A stretch of 64,000 nucleotides of DNA from an uncultured Polaribacter sp. (GCF_947503855.1 NZ_CANNFF010000006.1:124001-188000), one strand, 5' to 3'. Counted from the first letter of the stretch, positions 34,105 through 42,990 are shown. Numbers and translations are program-made. The notes: generated by a model from the sequence alone, not told the origin.

Positions 34105-34134
34105 ACTCAGTTTGTAAAACAAGCTGAGTTTTTT
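34105..34134. terminator. Terminator after the response regulator gene
   Basis: ACTCAGTTTGT (34105-34115) pairs with ACAAGCTGAGT (34119-34129) through one wobble around a 3-nt loop and is followed by T residues. Confidence 0.7.
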
Positions 34135-34169
34135 GTATTTTTAAATACATTTTTTTAATAGATAAGATT

Positions 34170-34787
34170 ATGGCGCAATTTATTAGAATTTATAATGAAA
34201 ATCCAAATCCAAAAGAAATTGCTAAAGTTGTAAAAGTTCTACAATCTGGTGGTTTGGTTATATATCCAACAGATACTGTGTATGGTTTAGGTTGCGATAT
34301 TACCAACACAAAAGCGCTAGAAAAAATAGCACAAATAAAAGGCGTTAAGCTAGAAAAAGCCAATTTTTCTTTTATTTGTAACGATTTAAGCCATCTTTCT
34401 GACTACGTAAAACAAATAGATTCTGTCACCTTTAAAATTCTAAAAAGAGCATTACCAGGACCTTACACCTTTGTTCTGCCAGGTAGTAATAACTTACCCA
34501 AAGTATTTAAAAAGAAAAAAACGGTTGGTATCCGTATACCAAATAATTCAATAATTAGAACTCTGGTAGCCGAGTTAGGCAACCCTATTATTTCTACTTC
34601 TATTAGAGATGATGATGATGTTTTAGAATATACTACAGACCCAGAACTTATTTTCGAAAAATGGCAAAATTTGGTAGATGTAGTAGTAGATGGTGGTTAT
34701 GGAGATAATGAACCTTCTACAGTAATAGATTTAACCGATGTTCCAGAAGTTATTAGAGAGGGAAAAGGAAGTTTAGATATTCTTTAG
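34170..34787 (+). CDS. Threonylcarbamoyl-AMP synthase (Sua5/YciO/YrdC family)
   Basis: The 205-residue protein has the YrdC fold: LVIYPTDTVYGLGCDITN, KSFICNDL-like NFSFICNDLSHLSDY, ALPGPYTFVLPGS, TVGIRIPNN and ISTSIRDDDD, ending TVIDLTD. The family makes threonylcarbamoyl-AMP for the universal t6A37 tRNA modification with TsaB/D/E. The length and the KKKKTVGIRIP region are closer to YciO than to the longer Sua5, so the exact subgroup is open. The start ATG at 34170 fits the N-terminus of YciO proteins. Confidence 0.9.
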   Translation: MAQFIRIYNENPNPKEIAKVVKVLQSGGLVIYPTDTVYGLGCDITNTKALEKIAQIKGVKLEKANFSFICNDLSHLSDYVKQIDSVTFKILKRALPGPYTFVLPGSNNLPKVFKKKKTVGIRIPNNSIIRTLVAELGNPIISTSIRDDDDVLEYTTDPELIFEKWQNLVDVVVDGGYGDNEPSTVIDLTDVPEVIREGKGSLDIL

Positions 34788-34793
34788 GAAAAG

Positions 34794-34810
34794 AATAATA
34801 GAGTATTATT
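34794..34810. terminator. Weak bidirectional terminator between convergent genes
   Basis: AATAATA-GAG-TATTATT forms a 7-bp AT-only stem across the stop codon of the glycosyltransferase gene and near the end of the YrdC-family gene. Confidence 0.3.
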
Positions 34811-35804
34811 TTAATTCTTTAAACTTTTTTCTACCCAAAACAAAATACTGCCAAACAATACTGGTGTGTAAATTATAATCTTGTTTTTTCTGTAGTTTTT
34901 TGCGTTTTCCTAAAAATTTTAAAAAGTTTTTATAAAAACTTAAATGTGCTTTTAAAATTGCAAAAGTGTGTATAGGTCTTAGTTCTAAAATGAATTTTAT
35001 ACCTGCAATTCCATCTAAAAGTAAACGAGAAAAAACTACAAACAAAAACCACTTTTTAGGTACATTTTTAACCACATTTAATAAGCTATTTCTAAAGTTT
35101 AAGTAGGTTTTTTGTGGGTTGGTTTCTTGCAACGTAGCACCACCTACATGATATACAGTAGAATTACCAACATATTTTACTTTAAAACCCATATTATGAG
35201 TTCTCCAACACAAATCTATTTCTTCTTGATGTGCAAAATAATCTTCATCTAAACCATTTATTTGATGATAAACCTTTGCACGAATAAATAAACAGGCGCC
35301 AGAAGCCCAAAAAATATCTTCTACATCATTAAACTGTTTAGTATCTGTTTCTAGATTATTAAAAACACGTCCTCTGCAATAAGGATAACCAAATAAATCA
35401 ACAAAGCCACCACCTGCGCCTGCATATTCAAATTTTGATTGATTTTTAAAATCTAATAATTTTGGTTGTACAATAGCTGTTTTTGCATCACTTTTAAATA
35501 CGTCTAAAATAGGTTGTAACCAATTTTCGGTCACTTCTACATCAGAGTTTAATAAGCAGTAAATATCTGCGTCAATTTTAGACAAAGCGTCATTATATCC
35601 TTTTGCATAACCACCATTTACTGCATTGTTAATAATTTTTACTGAAGGGAAAAAAGACTTTACATACGCCACAGAATTATCTGTAGAAGCATTGTCAGCA
35701 ATGTAAACATCTGCTAACTGCGAACTAAAATTAACTACAGAGGGTAAAAATTGCTCTAGTAATTTTTGTCCATTCCAATTTAATATGACGATTGCTGTTT
35801 TCAA
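34806..35804 (-). CDS. Family 2 glycosyltransferase
   Basis: The 332-residue GT-A enzyme shows AIVILNWNGQKLLEQFLPS, VYIADNASTDNSV, GGYAKGYNDAL, CLLNSDVEVTENW (the metal-binding Asp motif) and FWASGACLFIRAKVY with DEDYFAHQEEIDLCWR, the acceptor-side acidic motif. The pattern matches rhamnosyltransferase-like GT2 enzymes of Flavobacteria. A C-terminal hydrophobic stretch (WFLFVVFSRLLLDGI) suggests membrane association. It stands alone, so it may act on a surface polysaccharide or glycoprotein. The start codon is TTG at 35804; no in-frame ATG lies upstream. Confidence 0.88.
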   Translation of the reverse strand: MKTAIVILNWNGQKLLEQFLPSVVNFSSQLADVYIADNASTDNSVAYVKSFFPSVKIINNAVNGGYAKGYNDALSKIDADIYCLLNSDVEVTENWLQPILDVFKSDAKTAIVQPKLLDFKNQSKFEYAGAGGGFVDLFGYPYCRGRVFNNLETDTKQFNDVEDIFWASGACLFIRAKVYHQINGLDEDYFAHQEEIDLCWRTHNMGFKVKYVGNSTVYHVGGATLQETNPQKTYLNFRNSLLNVVKNVPKKWFLFVVFSRLLLDGIAGIKFILELRPIHTFAILKAHLSFYKNFLKFLGKRKKLQKKQDYNLHTSIVWQYFVLGRKKFKELK

Positions 35805-35888
35805 GGTTGCGAATTTACATTTTAAAACTTATTTAATTTCTAATTTCTTCTTAATAATAAACATCACACATTATAGATAATTAGAAAA

Positions 35889-36332
35889 TTATTTATAATC
35901 AGGAATGTTTTCTAAAAATATATAAGTTTCGTTTTCAAAATCCATTTTGCAGTAAAAGTGTTTTAAACCGTTGGTAACAATAAGATAGTTCGCTTTTAGT
36001 TTTAAATTATAACGTGCAATTTGGTCAAAAGTGTCTTGCGTAATTTTTATTGAAGGAGCCTTGCATTCTACAATAATATTAGGTGTACCATTGGCATCAA
36101 AAATTAAAATATCGGTTCTTTTTTTTCGATTGTTAATAATTAATTGTTTTTCTAACGCAATTAAAGTAGTTGGATATTTTTTTTGATCTATTAGGTATTT
36201 TACAAAATGCTGACGAACCCATTCTTCAGGAGTTAAAACAAGGTATTTTTTTCTTATGCTATCAAAAATAAGTGTTTTATTTTCGCTATTTTTGAGCTTA
36301 AAGTTATAAGTAGGTAAATTAAGATTTTGCAT
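35889..36332 (-). CDS. Stand-alone HsdR N-terminal-like PD-(D/E)xK protein
   Basis: The 147-residue protein has the HSDR_N motif set: YLVLTPEEWVRQHFVKYLI, RTDILIFDANGTPNIIVECKAP (Asp and Glu-x-Lys catalytic pattern) and TFDQIARYNLKLKANYLIVTNG. It is the nuclease-like part of type I restriction HsdR without helicase or specificity domains. In Flavobacteria this short gene often lies next to holA, as here (divergent), so it is more likely a chromosomal protein with a nucleic-acid role than part of a restriction system. The ATG at 36332 is chosen because a TACTTTTG promoter motif ends only 4 nt upstream; a TTG one codon earlier is less likely. Confidence 0.87.
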   Translation of the reverse strand: MQNLNLPTYNFKLKNSENKTLIFDSIRKKYLVLTPEEWVRQHFVKYLIDQKKYPTTLIALEKQLIINNRKKRTDILIFDANGTPNIIVECKAPSIKITQDTFDQIARYNLKLKANYLIVTNGLKHFYCKMDFENETYIFLENIPDYK

Positions 36333-36336
36333 CAAT

Positions 36337-36344
36337 CAAAAGTA
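36337..36344 (-). promoter_or_regulatory. Putative promoter of the HSDR_N gene, nearly leaderless
   Basis: The minus strand reads TACTTTTG, ending 4 nt before the ATG at 36332, predicting a transcript that starts at the start codon. Confidence 0.45.
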
Positions 36345-36457
36345 AGTAAAATTAGTTTACGATATATCTATTAGGAGGAATACTGCTGTAGTTAAATCAA
36401 TTTATGCAAATACATTAACACGAAATTTAAGTAAAGTTATTTTAAATTTAACGAAGA

Positions 36458-36465
36458 TAATTTTG
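36458..36465 (+). promoter_or_regulatory. Putative holA promoter
   Basis: TAATTTTG matches TAnnTTTG, 68 nt upstream of the ATG at 36534. Confidence 0.4.
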
Positions 36466-36533
36466 ACTTTTTGGAAACCTAGTTTGAATTTCTAACTGAA
36501 GAAGCACTGTAAAATGCAATTATTATAAAATAG

Positions 36534-37535
36534 ATGAACGAAATTAACGCAATAGTTTCTGATATTAAAAAAGGTACTCTAAAACCTATTTATTTTTTAA
36601 TGGGAGATGAGCCTTATTACATAGATAAAGTTTCTGATTACATTGAAGAAAATGTCTTGGATGAAACAGAGAAAGGTTTTAATCAGCAAGTAATGTATGG
36701 TAGAGATGTAACTATAGAAGATATTGTTGGAGCTGCAAAACGCTATCCAATGATGGCAGAAAAACAAGTGTTAATTGTTAAAGAAGCGCAAGATTTAAGC
36801 AGAAGTATAGAAAAATTGGTTTCTTATGCAGAAAATCCACAACCTACAACAGTTCTTGTATTAAATTATAAGTATAAAAAACTAGACAAAAGAAAAAAAC
36901 TACACAAAGCAGTTGCAAAAACGGGTTTGGTTTATGATAGTAAAAAATTATACGACAATCAAGTTTCAGACTGGATTCGTAGAGTTTTAAGTGGAAAAAA
37001 ATACCAAATAGATCCAAAGGCAGCTTTAATGTTGGTAGAGTTTTTAGGAACAGATTTAAGTAAAATTGCGAATGAGTTAGACAAACTAATGCTAGTTTTG
37101 CCTAAAGAAACCATTATAACCGACGCTCACATAGAAGAAAATATTGGTATTTCTAAAGACTTTAATAATTTTGAGTTAAAGAAAGCAATAGGAGAGAAAA
37201 ATGTGCTAAAAGCAAACAGAATTATAAATTATTTTGTAGAAAATCCTAAGAAAAATCCAACAGTAATGACAATTTCTTTGTTGAATGGTTTTTTTACCAA
37301 ACTTTTGCTATTTCATGGTTTAAAAGACAAATCTAAAAATTCTGTTGCTAAGGCTTTAGGGGTTAGCACCTATTTTGTAGACGAATATTTTTTAGCTGCT
37401 AGAAATTTTCCTATGAGAAAAGTAGCACAAGTTATTGCCGCTTTAAGAGATGCAGATGTTAAAAGTAAAGGTGTGGGCGCAAACCAAACACAAGAGGATA
37501 TTTTAAAGGAGCTGTTGTTTAAAATTTTACATTAA
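36534..37535 (+). CDS. holA: DNA polymerase III subunit delta (HolA)
   Basis: The 333-residue protein has the clamp-loader delta fold: IKKGTLKPIYFLMGDEPYYIDKV, then EKGFNQQVMYGRDV, AKRYPMMAEKQVLIVKEAQ, and the C-terminal GFFTKLLLFHGLKDK and REVAQVIAALRDADVKSKG-like ALRDADVKSKGVG. Delta opens the beta clamp in the DNA polymerase III loader. The Walker residues are absent, as expected for this subunit. It is divergent from the HSDR_N gene and ends at a perfect hairpin. Confidence 0.95.
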   Translation: MNEINAIVSDIKKGTLKPIYFLMGDEPYYIDKVSDYIEENVLDETEKGFNQQVMYGRDVTIEDIVGAAKRYPMMAEKQVLIVKEAQDLSRSIEKLVSYAENPQPTTVLVLNYKYKKLDKRKKLHKAVAKTGLVYDSKKLYDNQVSDWIRRVLSGKKYQIDPKAALMLVEFLGTDLSKIANELDKLMLVLPKETIITDAHIEENIGISKDFNNFELKKAIGEKNVLKANRIINYFVENPKKNPTVMTISLLNGFFTKLLLFHGLKDKSKNSVAKALGVSTYFVDEYFLAARNFPMRKVAQVIAALRDADVKSKGVGANQTQEDILKELLFKILH

Positions 37536-37600
37536 AAATACTTTTTATTGGATAGATAGATAAATTAACCCAATTTGGTGGGCTTTAAAATATTTGCATA

Positions 37601-37636
37601 AAAAAAACCGAGCAATTTTAATTGCTCGGTTTTTTT
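37601..37636. terminator. Bidirectional terminator between holA and the M28 peptidase gene
   Basis: A 17-nt perfect inverted repeat, AAAAAAACCGAGCAATT with its complement, separated by TT, is flanked by A and T runs between convergent genes. Confidence 0.9.
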
Positions 37637-37652
37637 ATCAGTAAAAGAAACT

Positions 37653-38702
37653 TTATTCTGATTCTTTTTTAACTTCTGCTTTGTCAGCAATAATTCTTGT
37701 ATCCATATTGGCAACTTCCCAAGCTGTATGAAATACCAAACGTGCTCTGTTTTCTAACAAATCGTAGTTAATTTTGTCTGGAGTATCTGTTGGTTTATGG
37801 TAATCTGCATGTGTACCATTAAAATAGAAAATAATAGGTACATTATTTTTTGCAAAATTATAATGGTCAGATCTGTAGTAAAAACGATTAGGATCGTTCT
37901 CATCATTATATTTATAGTCTAAATTAATGTTAGTATACTTTGTATTGATGCTTTCGGATAAGTTATGTAATTCTGTACTTAATTTATCTGACCCAATTAA
38001 ATAAACATAATTTGGGTCTGCTTTGTGTCTATCATCAATTCTACCTACCATATCAATATTTAAATCGCAAACAGTATTTGCTAGAGGAAAAATGGGATCT
38101 ACATCTGTATAATATTTAGAACCTAATAAACCTTTTTCTTCTCCAGTTACATGTAAAAACAAGACAGAACGTTTTGGTCCTTTTCCTGCTTTAGCAGCCA
38201 TTTGAAAAGCTTGTGCAATTTCTAAAATAGCTACTGTACCAGAACCATCATCATCTGCACCATTATAAATTTCTCCATTTTTAATTCCTTCGTGGTCTAA
38301 ATGAGCAGAAATTACTACAATTTCTTCTGGTTTTTCAGTTCCTTTAATAAAAGCTACTACGTTTTCAGAATCTTTAAATTTTCTTCTACGTGTATTTTTA
38401 TTAATCCATTCTGCTGGTACTTCTTGAAAATAATCATCACCACCCAAAGGTGAAACAATCCCCTCTGAAACATAAAAGTTTTTTAAATATGCGATTGCTT
38501 TTTTCTGTCCAGGTTCACCAGTATTTCTTCCTTCAAATTCATCTGAAGCATATGTAAAAAGGTGTGTGCCTAAGTCTTTTGCAGTAATTGTTGCAGCATA
38601 TTTTACAGCTTGGTCTATATTTGCATCATCATTAGACGTGTTTTTACTAGAACCACAAGCCATAAAAGCGAATGCACTAGCAACATAAAGTATTTTTTTC
38701 AT
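37653..38702 (-). CDS. M28-family zinc peptidase lipoprotein
   Basis: The 349-residue protein has a lipoprotein signal with Cys16 (FAFMACGSS) and an M28 aminopeptidase-like core. The metal and catalytic residues are in ISAHLDHEG (His), YNGADDDGSGTVA (Asp), VTGEEKGLLGS (Glu-Glu), LNIDMVGR (Asp) and YYRSDHYNFA (His). It should remove N-terminal residues from peptides or deacylate small substrates in the envelope. The promoter motif TACTTTTG with a matching -33 TTTG lies upstream. It is followed on the same strand by the iron-importer ATPase gene but is probably separate from it. Confidence 0.93.
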   Translation of the reverse strand: MKKILYVASAFAFMACGSSKNTSNDDANIDQAVKYAATITAKDLGTHLFTYASDEFEGRNTGEPGQKKAIAYLKNFYVSEGIVSPLGGDDYFQEVPAEWINKNTRRRKFKDSENVVAFIKGTEKPEEIVVISAHLDHEGIKNGEIYNGADDDGSGTVAILEIAQAFQMAAKAGKGPKRSVLFLHVTGEEKGLLGSKYYTDVDPIFPLANTVCDLNIDMVGRIDDRHKADPNYVYLIGSDKLSTELHNLSESINTKYTNINLDYKYNDENDPNRFYYRSDHYNFAKNNVPIIFYFNGTHADYHKPTDTPDKINYDLLENRARLVFHTAWEVANMDTRIIADKAEVKKESE

Positions 38703-38739
38703 CGTTTAAAAAAGTATTTTGTTTGCAGTAATCAGTATT

Positions 38740-38747
38740 CAAAAGTA
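38740..38747 (-). promoter_or_regulatory. Putative M28 peptidase promoter
   Basis: The minus strand reads TACTTTTG, with a -33 TTTG at 38768-38771 spaced about 20 nt, 37 nt before the ATG. Confidence 0.55.
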
Positions 38748-38772
38748 ACAAAAAGTTACAGGTGTTTCAAAA

Positions 38773-39570
38773 TTAATTTTTGTGAACAACAAATTGTTGT
38801 AAGGTTTTGTTAAACTTTAATAATTTACTTGGAAACAAATTATCGAATGCATTGTTGGAAACTAATGTATCTGTAGTACCATAAATGACACGATTATCTT
38901 TTAATAAAACAATAGTATCTGATAATTGTAAAGCTAAGTTAATTTGATGTGAAGATACAATAATTGTCTTACCAGTTTTGTCTACCAAGTTTTTAAGTAG
39001 CGTAAAAATATGTATGGTTTGATGCAGATCTAAATGCGCTGTAGGTTCATCTAAAATAACAACTTCTGTATCTTGAGCTAAAGCCCTTGCAATTAAAACA
39101 CGCTGCAATTGACCATCACTTAATTGATAAAAATTCTTATCCTTTAAATGTCCTATTTCTGTTTGTTCTATAGCTGTGTTTATTTTTAAAAGATCTTCTT
39201 TACTAAGTATATCTATCCAATTGGTGTAGGGTTGTCTGCCTAGTGCAATAATTTCAAAAACTGTTAATTGGCTTTCTGGTAAACGCTCTGTTAAAACCAA
39301 ACTTAATTTTTTAGAAAGCTCGTTTTCAGAAATAGTGTTTAGGTTTTTATCATTAAAAAAAATATTACCAGCAATAGGCTTTTGTACTTTAGAAAGTGTT
39401 CTTAAAAGTGTTGATTTTCCACTACCGTTTTCACCTAAAATGCTTACTAATTTTCCTTTTTCTATAGATATATTGATGTCAGATAAAACAATTTGTTGCT
39501 GTTTTTTCTGTTGATATCCAATACTTAAATTTTTGGTTTTTAAAACGATATGTGTATTTTTTATGTCGAT
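38773..39570 (-). CDS. FecE-like ATP-binding protein of an iron/cobalamin importer, no standard start codon
   Basis: The minus-strand frame encodes a complete importer ATPase: NLSIGYQQ, Walker A ILGENGSGKSTLLRTL, signature LSDGQLQRVLIARAL, Walker B VVILDEPTAHLD and switch His in IIVSSHQINLAL. The frame is open from just after the permease stop at 39583-39585, but the stretch before the conserved core holds no ATG, GTG or TTG. The first is a TTG at 39300, well inside the ATPase and after Walker A. I place the start at an ATC at 39570; ATA at 39564 is an alternative, one base from ATG. The permease ends in the same frame four codons earlier. It pairs with the FecCD permease to import a siderophore, heme or cobalamin. 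Confidence 0.78.
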   Translation of the reverse strand: MDIKNTHIVLKTKNLSIGYQQKKQQQIVLSDINISIEKGKLVSILGENGSGKSTLLRTLSKVQKPIAGNIFFNDKNLNTISENELSKKLSLVLTERLPESQLTVFEIIALGRQPYTNWIDILSKEDLLKINTAIEQTEIGHLKDKNFYQLSDGQLQRVLIARALAQDTEVVILDEPTAHLDLHQTIHIFTLLKNLVDKTGKTIIVSSHQINLALQLSDTIVLLKDNRVIYGTTDTLVSNNAFDNLFPSKLLKFNKTLQQFVVHKN

Positions 39571-39582
39571 TTTTAGAAACTT

Positions 39583-40611
39583 TTAAACAAATACTTTTTT
39601 CTTTCTTATTAAGAGCCAAATTACAATAGGTGCACCAAATAAAGAGGTTATTGCGTTAATGGGCAATGTAAACTCGCTTGTTGGCAATTGGGCTATACAA
39701 TCGCAAATTAACATAATTATAGCGCCTATAATAAGTACAGCAGGAATTAATATTTTATGATTAGAGCTAGTAAAAACAATTCTGGCAATGTGTGGTACGG
39801 CTAAACCTACAAAAGCAATTGGGCCAGCAAAAGCAGTAATAACACCTGTTAAAGTACTAGTAATTAATAAAATAACATTTCTACTTCTTTTTACATTTAT
39901 CCCTAAGCTTTTTGCATAATTTTCTCCTAATAAAAAGCTATTTAAAGGTTTTATGATAAAAATGGTACCTGTAATACCTAAAAGATAAATACTACTAAAA
40001 ACAAGTACTTCATTCCAAGAAAGGTTGCCCAAACTACCAAAACTCCAAAATAAGTATTGCTGAATTTTTTCAGAGCTACTAAAATACGCTAAAACACTTA
40101 TAATAGCAGAAGTTACACTACCAAACATTAAACCAATAATTAAAATAGACATGGTGTTTCTTACTTTATTTGCGGCAATAATTACTGCTGATAAAACGAA
40201 AAAACAACCCAAAGTAGCTGCCATGGGTATAGACCAAATAGAAAATGAATTACTAATTAAAAATCCACCAAAAAGAGTAGATCCTAAAATTAACAAAGCT
40301 ACTCCTAAACTTGCGCCAGAAGAAATACCTAAAACAAAAGGACCTGCTAATGGATTTCTAAACAAGGTTTGCATTAATAAACCAGCAACAGATAACCCAG
40401 AGCCCACTAAAATGGCTGTAATTGCTTTTGGTAATCGAAATTGTAAAACAATGGTTTGCCAGCTTTCTTTAGATACGGCATTTCCTGTTAAAGTGTTAAA
40501 AATTTCTTTAAAAGGGATAGAAATAGAACCTAAACTTACATTTACAAAAAATAAAACCACCAATAGAATTGATAGAAATATAAATGGTTTTTTGTAGTTT
40601 TTTTGTTTCAT
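39583..40611 (-). CDS. FecCD-family iron/cobalamin ABC importer permease
   Basis: The 342-residue protein has about ten membrane spans. It carries the FecCD/BtuC core, RLPKAITAILVGSGLSVAGLLMQTLFRNPLAGPFVLGISSGASLG (quoted in parts: RLPKAITAIL, QTLFRNPLAGP), and the ATPase-contact motif FAGPIAFVGLAVPHIAR, ending with a glycine-rich GAPIVIWLLIRKKK. It imports ferric siderophores, heme or vitamin B12 with a periplasmic binding protein not found here. The ATPase is encoded directly downstream in the same frame. The non-canonical purine NTPase gene precedes it on the same strand after 73 nt. Confidence 0.93.
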   Translation of the reverse strand: MKQKNYKKPFIFLSILLVVLFFVNVSLGSISIPFKEIFNTLTGNAVSKESWQTIVLQFRLPKAITAILVGSGLSVAGLLMQTLFRNPLAGPFVLGISSGASLGVALLILGSTLFGGFLISNSFSIWSIPMAATLGCFFVLSAVIIAANKVRNTMSILIIGLMFGSVTSAIISVLAYFSSSEKIQQYLFWSFGSLGNLSWNEVLVFSSIYLLGITGTIFIIKPLNSFLLGENYAKSLGINVKRSRNVILLITSTLTGVITAFAGPIAFVGLAVPHIARIVFTSSNHKILIPAVLIIGAIIMLICDCIAQLPTSEFTLPINAITSLFGAPIVIWLLIRKKKVFV

Positions 40612-40684
40612 GTATCAATTGTCAGGTTGAGTAAACTCAAGATCTAATGAAAATCTTAATTAAGCTCTATAAGATAAAAATCTG

Positions 40685-41263
40685 TTATTTGTAATGGGTT
40701 AAAAATTCTACCAATTTCTGAATTGCTAAACCTCTGTGAGAAATTTTATTTTTTTCTTCAGAACTCATGGTTGCAAAAGATTCATTAAAACCTTCTGGTT
40801 TAAAAATGGGGTCGTAACCAAAACCTTTTTCACCTTGCTTTTCAGTTAAAATTTCACCTTTACAAATTCCTTCAAATAAAAAATGTTTGTTTTCTAAATG
40901 TAAACTAATAACAGTTCTAAATTGTGCTTTTCTATTTGTTTTACCTTCTAATTCTGATAATAATTTTTGCATATTATTTTCAGCATTTGCAGGCTCTCCA
41001 GCAAATCGTGCAGAATATACACCAGGTTTTCCATCTAAACTTTCTACTTCTAAACCGGTATCATCTGCAAAACAGTTATAGCCAAATTTTTGTGTAATAT
41101 AATCTGCTTTTAATGTTGCATTTCCTTCTAAAGTAGTTTCAGTTTCATCAACTTCATCAAAACAATTAATGTCTTTTAAACTCAATATTTTTATTGAATC
41201 AGATAACATTTCTTGTACTTCTTTTAGTTTGTTTAGATTGTTGGTTGCAAAGACGAGTTCCAT
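40685..41263 (-). CDS. rdgB: Non-canonical purine NTP pyrophosphatase (RdgB/HAM1 family)
   Basis: The 192-residue protein shows [20 protein letters not shown] (N-terminal substrate loop), [37 protein letters not shown] (metal-binding Asp), [25 protein letters not shown] and [10 protein letters not shown]. It hydrolyses dITP, ITP and XTP, keeping deaminated purines out of DNA. A TAACTTTG promoter motif lies 32 nt upstream on the minus strand. Confidence 0.97.
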   Translation of the reverse strand: MELVFATNNLNKLKEVQEMLSDSIKILSLKDINCFDEVDETETTLEGNATLKADYITQKFGYNCFADDTGLEVESLDGKPGVYSARFAGEPANAENNMQKLLSELEGKTNRKAQFRTVISLHLENKHFLFEGICKGEILTEKQGEKGFGYDPIFKPEGFNESFATMSSEEKNKISHRGLAIQKLVEFLTHYK

Positions 41264-41295
41264 TTTTTAAAATTCAAAATTTAAAATTGAGTGTT

Positions 41296-41303
41296 CAAAG
41301 TTA
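41296..41303 (-). promoter_or_regulatory. Putative rdgB promoter
   Basis: The minus strand reads TAACTTTG (TAnnTTTG), 32 nt before the ATG at 41263. Confidence 0.45.
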
Positions 41304-41380
41304 CAAAAGTTAATACGTCAATTTAAATGCTTTTTACAAAGATTAAGGCTCTTTAATTTTTTTTAAGTTTAGCATAGCTT

Positions 41381-41854
41381 TTACTCATGATGATAAGGTT
41401 CGTTTTTTAAAATAGTAAAACCTCTATAAAGTTGTTCTACAACAAATAATCGAATCATTTGATGCGAAAACGTCATTTTAGATAGTGAAATTTTCCCAGT
41501 TGCTTTTTTATAAACCGCCTCAGAAAATCCATAGGGGCCACCAATAACCAATACCAATTGTTTAAGACCTGTATTCATTTTTTTTTGAAGATAGTTTGAA
41601 AATTCGATAGAAGTAAAATGTTTTCCTTTATCATCTAACAAAACCAATTGATCTGTATTTTGTAGCTTTTTTAAAATGAATTCTCCTTCTTTTTCTTTTT
41701 GTTGTAACTCGCTTAAATTCTTTACGTTTTTTATATCAGGAATAATTTCCAACTCAAATTTTATGTAATGTTTTAAACGATTTTGATATTCCTCAATTAA
41801 TTTAATTAGGTTTTTATTGTCGGTTTTTCCAATAGCAAGTAGTTTTATTTTCAT
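41381..41854 (-). CDS. rlmH: 23S rRNA (pseudouridine1915-N3)-methyltransferase RlmH
   Basis: The 157-residue SPOUT methyltransferase has MKIKLLAIGKTDNKNLIKLI, QLVLLDDKGKHFTSIEFSNYL, LVIGGPYGFSE (SAM-binding trefoil knot) and LSKMTFSHQMIRLFVVEQLYRGFTI, ending NEPYHHE as in E. coli RlmH. It methylates pseudouridine 1915 in helix 69 of 23S rRNA. A degenerate intergenic repeat lies just beyond its start. Confidence 0.97.
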   Translation of the reverse strand: MKIKLLAIGKTDNKNLIKLIEEYQNRLKHYIKFELEIIPDIKNVKNLSELQQKEKEGEFILKKLQNTDQLVLLDDKGKHFTSIEFSNYLQKKMNTGLKQLVLVIGGPYGFSEAVYKKATGKISLSKMTFSHQMIRLFVVEQLYRGFTILKNEPYHHE

Positions 41855-41895
41855 AATTTTATTTAGTCAAGCACAGTCTAAACCTATAAAAAAAA

Positions 41896-41918
41896 CTCTC
41901 GACTGCGCTCGAAGAGAC
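41896..41918 (+). repeat. Dispersed intergenic repeat copy
   Basis: The segment CTCTCGACTGCGCTCGAAGA and the bases after it contain the partial palindrome CTCGACTGCGCTCG. Relatives occur at 416-438 and, inverted, at 45074-45096, each matching at 17 of 23 positions. Confidence 0.5.
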
Positions 41919-42033
41919 AAGGTTACTAAATTTAAATAAAAAACAAATTTATTAGTTTTAAAACATAAATTCTTAAGAACTCTTAAAAAGTTGAAAATCA
42001 TTGCTATTTTTACATCAGAATTAAAAAATATTT

Positions 42034-42891
42034 ATGATTCCAGAGGCACAATTTCAAAACGAATTAGATCTTATAATTAAAAACGCCATTAGAGAAGATA
42101 TTGGAGATGGAGACCATACTTCACTTTCCTGTATTCCTAGAGATGCAGAAGGCAAAGCAAAATTATTGGTAAAAGATGAGGGGATTATTGCAGGCGTTGA
42201 ATTTGCAAAACAAGTTTTTAAATATGTGGATGCCAACCTAAAGGTAACTACTTTTATAAATGATGGAGAAAAAGTTAAGTATGGAGACATCGTTTTTCAT
42301 GTTTCTGGGAAATCACAGTCTATTTTAATGGCAGAACGTTTGGTGTTAAATGCCATGCAAAGAATGAGTGCTATTGCAACTAAAACTGCTTTTTTTGCTG
42401 ATTTATTAGAAGGTACAAAAACCAAAGTGTTAGATACCAGAAAAACCACACCAGGAATTCGTGCTTTAGAAAAATGGGCTGTTAAAATTGGTGGTGGAGA
42501 AAACCACAGATTTGCTTTGTATGATATGGTGATGATTAAAGATAATCATATTGATTTTGCTGGCGGAATTACTGCAGCCATCACCAAAACAAAAAACTAT
42601 TTAGCAGAAAAAAAAATAGATATTAAAATAATTGTAGAAGCAAGAAGTCTAGAAGAAATTAAAGAAATACTTTCTAATGATGGTGTGTATAGAATTTTAA
42701 TAGACAATTTTAATTACGAAGATACTAAAAAAGCAGTCGCGTTAATTGGCAATCAATGTTTTACAGAGTCTTCTGGTGCAATTAACGAAAAAACCATTAG
42801 AAAATATGCAGAATGTGGTATAGATTTTATTTCTTCTGGTGCATTAACGCATTCTGTATATAATTTAGATTTAAGTTTAAAAGCTTTTTAG
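42034..42891 (+). CDS. nadC: Nicotinate-nucleotide pyrophosphorylase (carboxylating)
   Basis: The 285-residue protein has IREDIGDGDHTSLSCIP, the core LDTRKTTPGIRALEKWAVKI, GGGENHRFALYDMVMIKDNHI (substrate-binding Arg, His, Lys), VEARSLEEIKEIL and ESSGAINEKTIRKYAECGIDFISSGALTHS (quoted in parts: ESSGAINEKT, FISSGALTHS). It converts quinolinate and PRPP to nicotinate mononucleotide in NAD synthesis. It is encoded divergently from rlmH, a common flavobacterial order. Confidence 0.97.
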   Translation: MIPEAQFQNELDLIIKNAIREDIGDGDHTSLSCIPRDAEGKAKLLVKDEGIIAGVEFAKQVFKYVDANLKVTTFINDGEKVKYGDIVFHVSGKSQSILMAERLVLNAMQRMSAIATKTAFFADLLEGTKTKVLDTRKTTPGIRALEKWAVKIGGGENHRFALYDMVMIKDNHIDFAGGITAAITKTKNYLAEKKIDIKIIVEARSLEEIKEILSNDGVYRILIDNFNYEDTKKAVALIGNQCFTESSGAINEKTIRKYAECGIDFISSGALTHSVYNLDLSLKAF

Positions 42892-42990
42892 AATCAAGTT
42901 AATTGTTGCAGAGTAACAAAATTAAAAATACTTAAAAGTCAAAATTTGCCGTTTAGCAATTCCTTTTAATTTTATAAGTTTAAAAAAGAT

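Noticed and set aside
39010..39300. Short ATPase starting with TTG at 39300
   Set aside because: This start would remove the Walker A motif that is encoded in the same open frame upstream, so it cannot be the true start.
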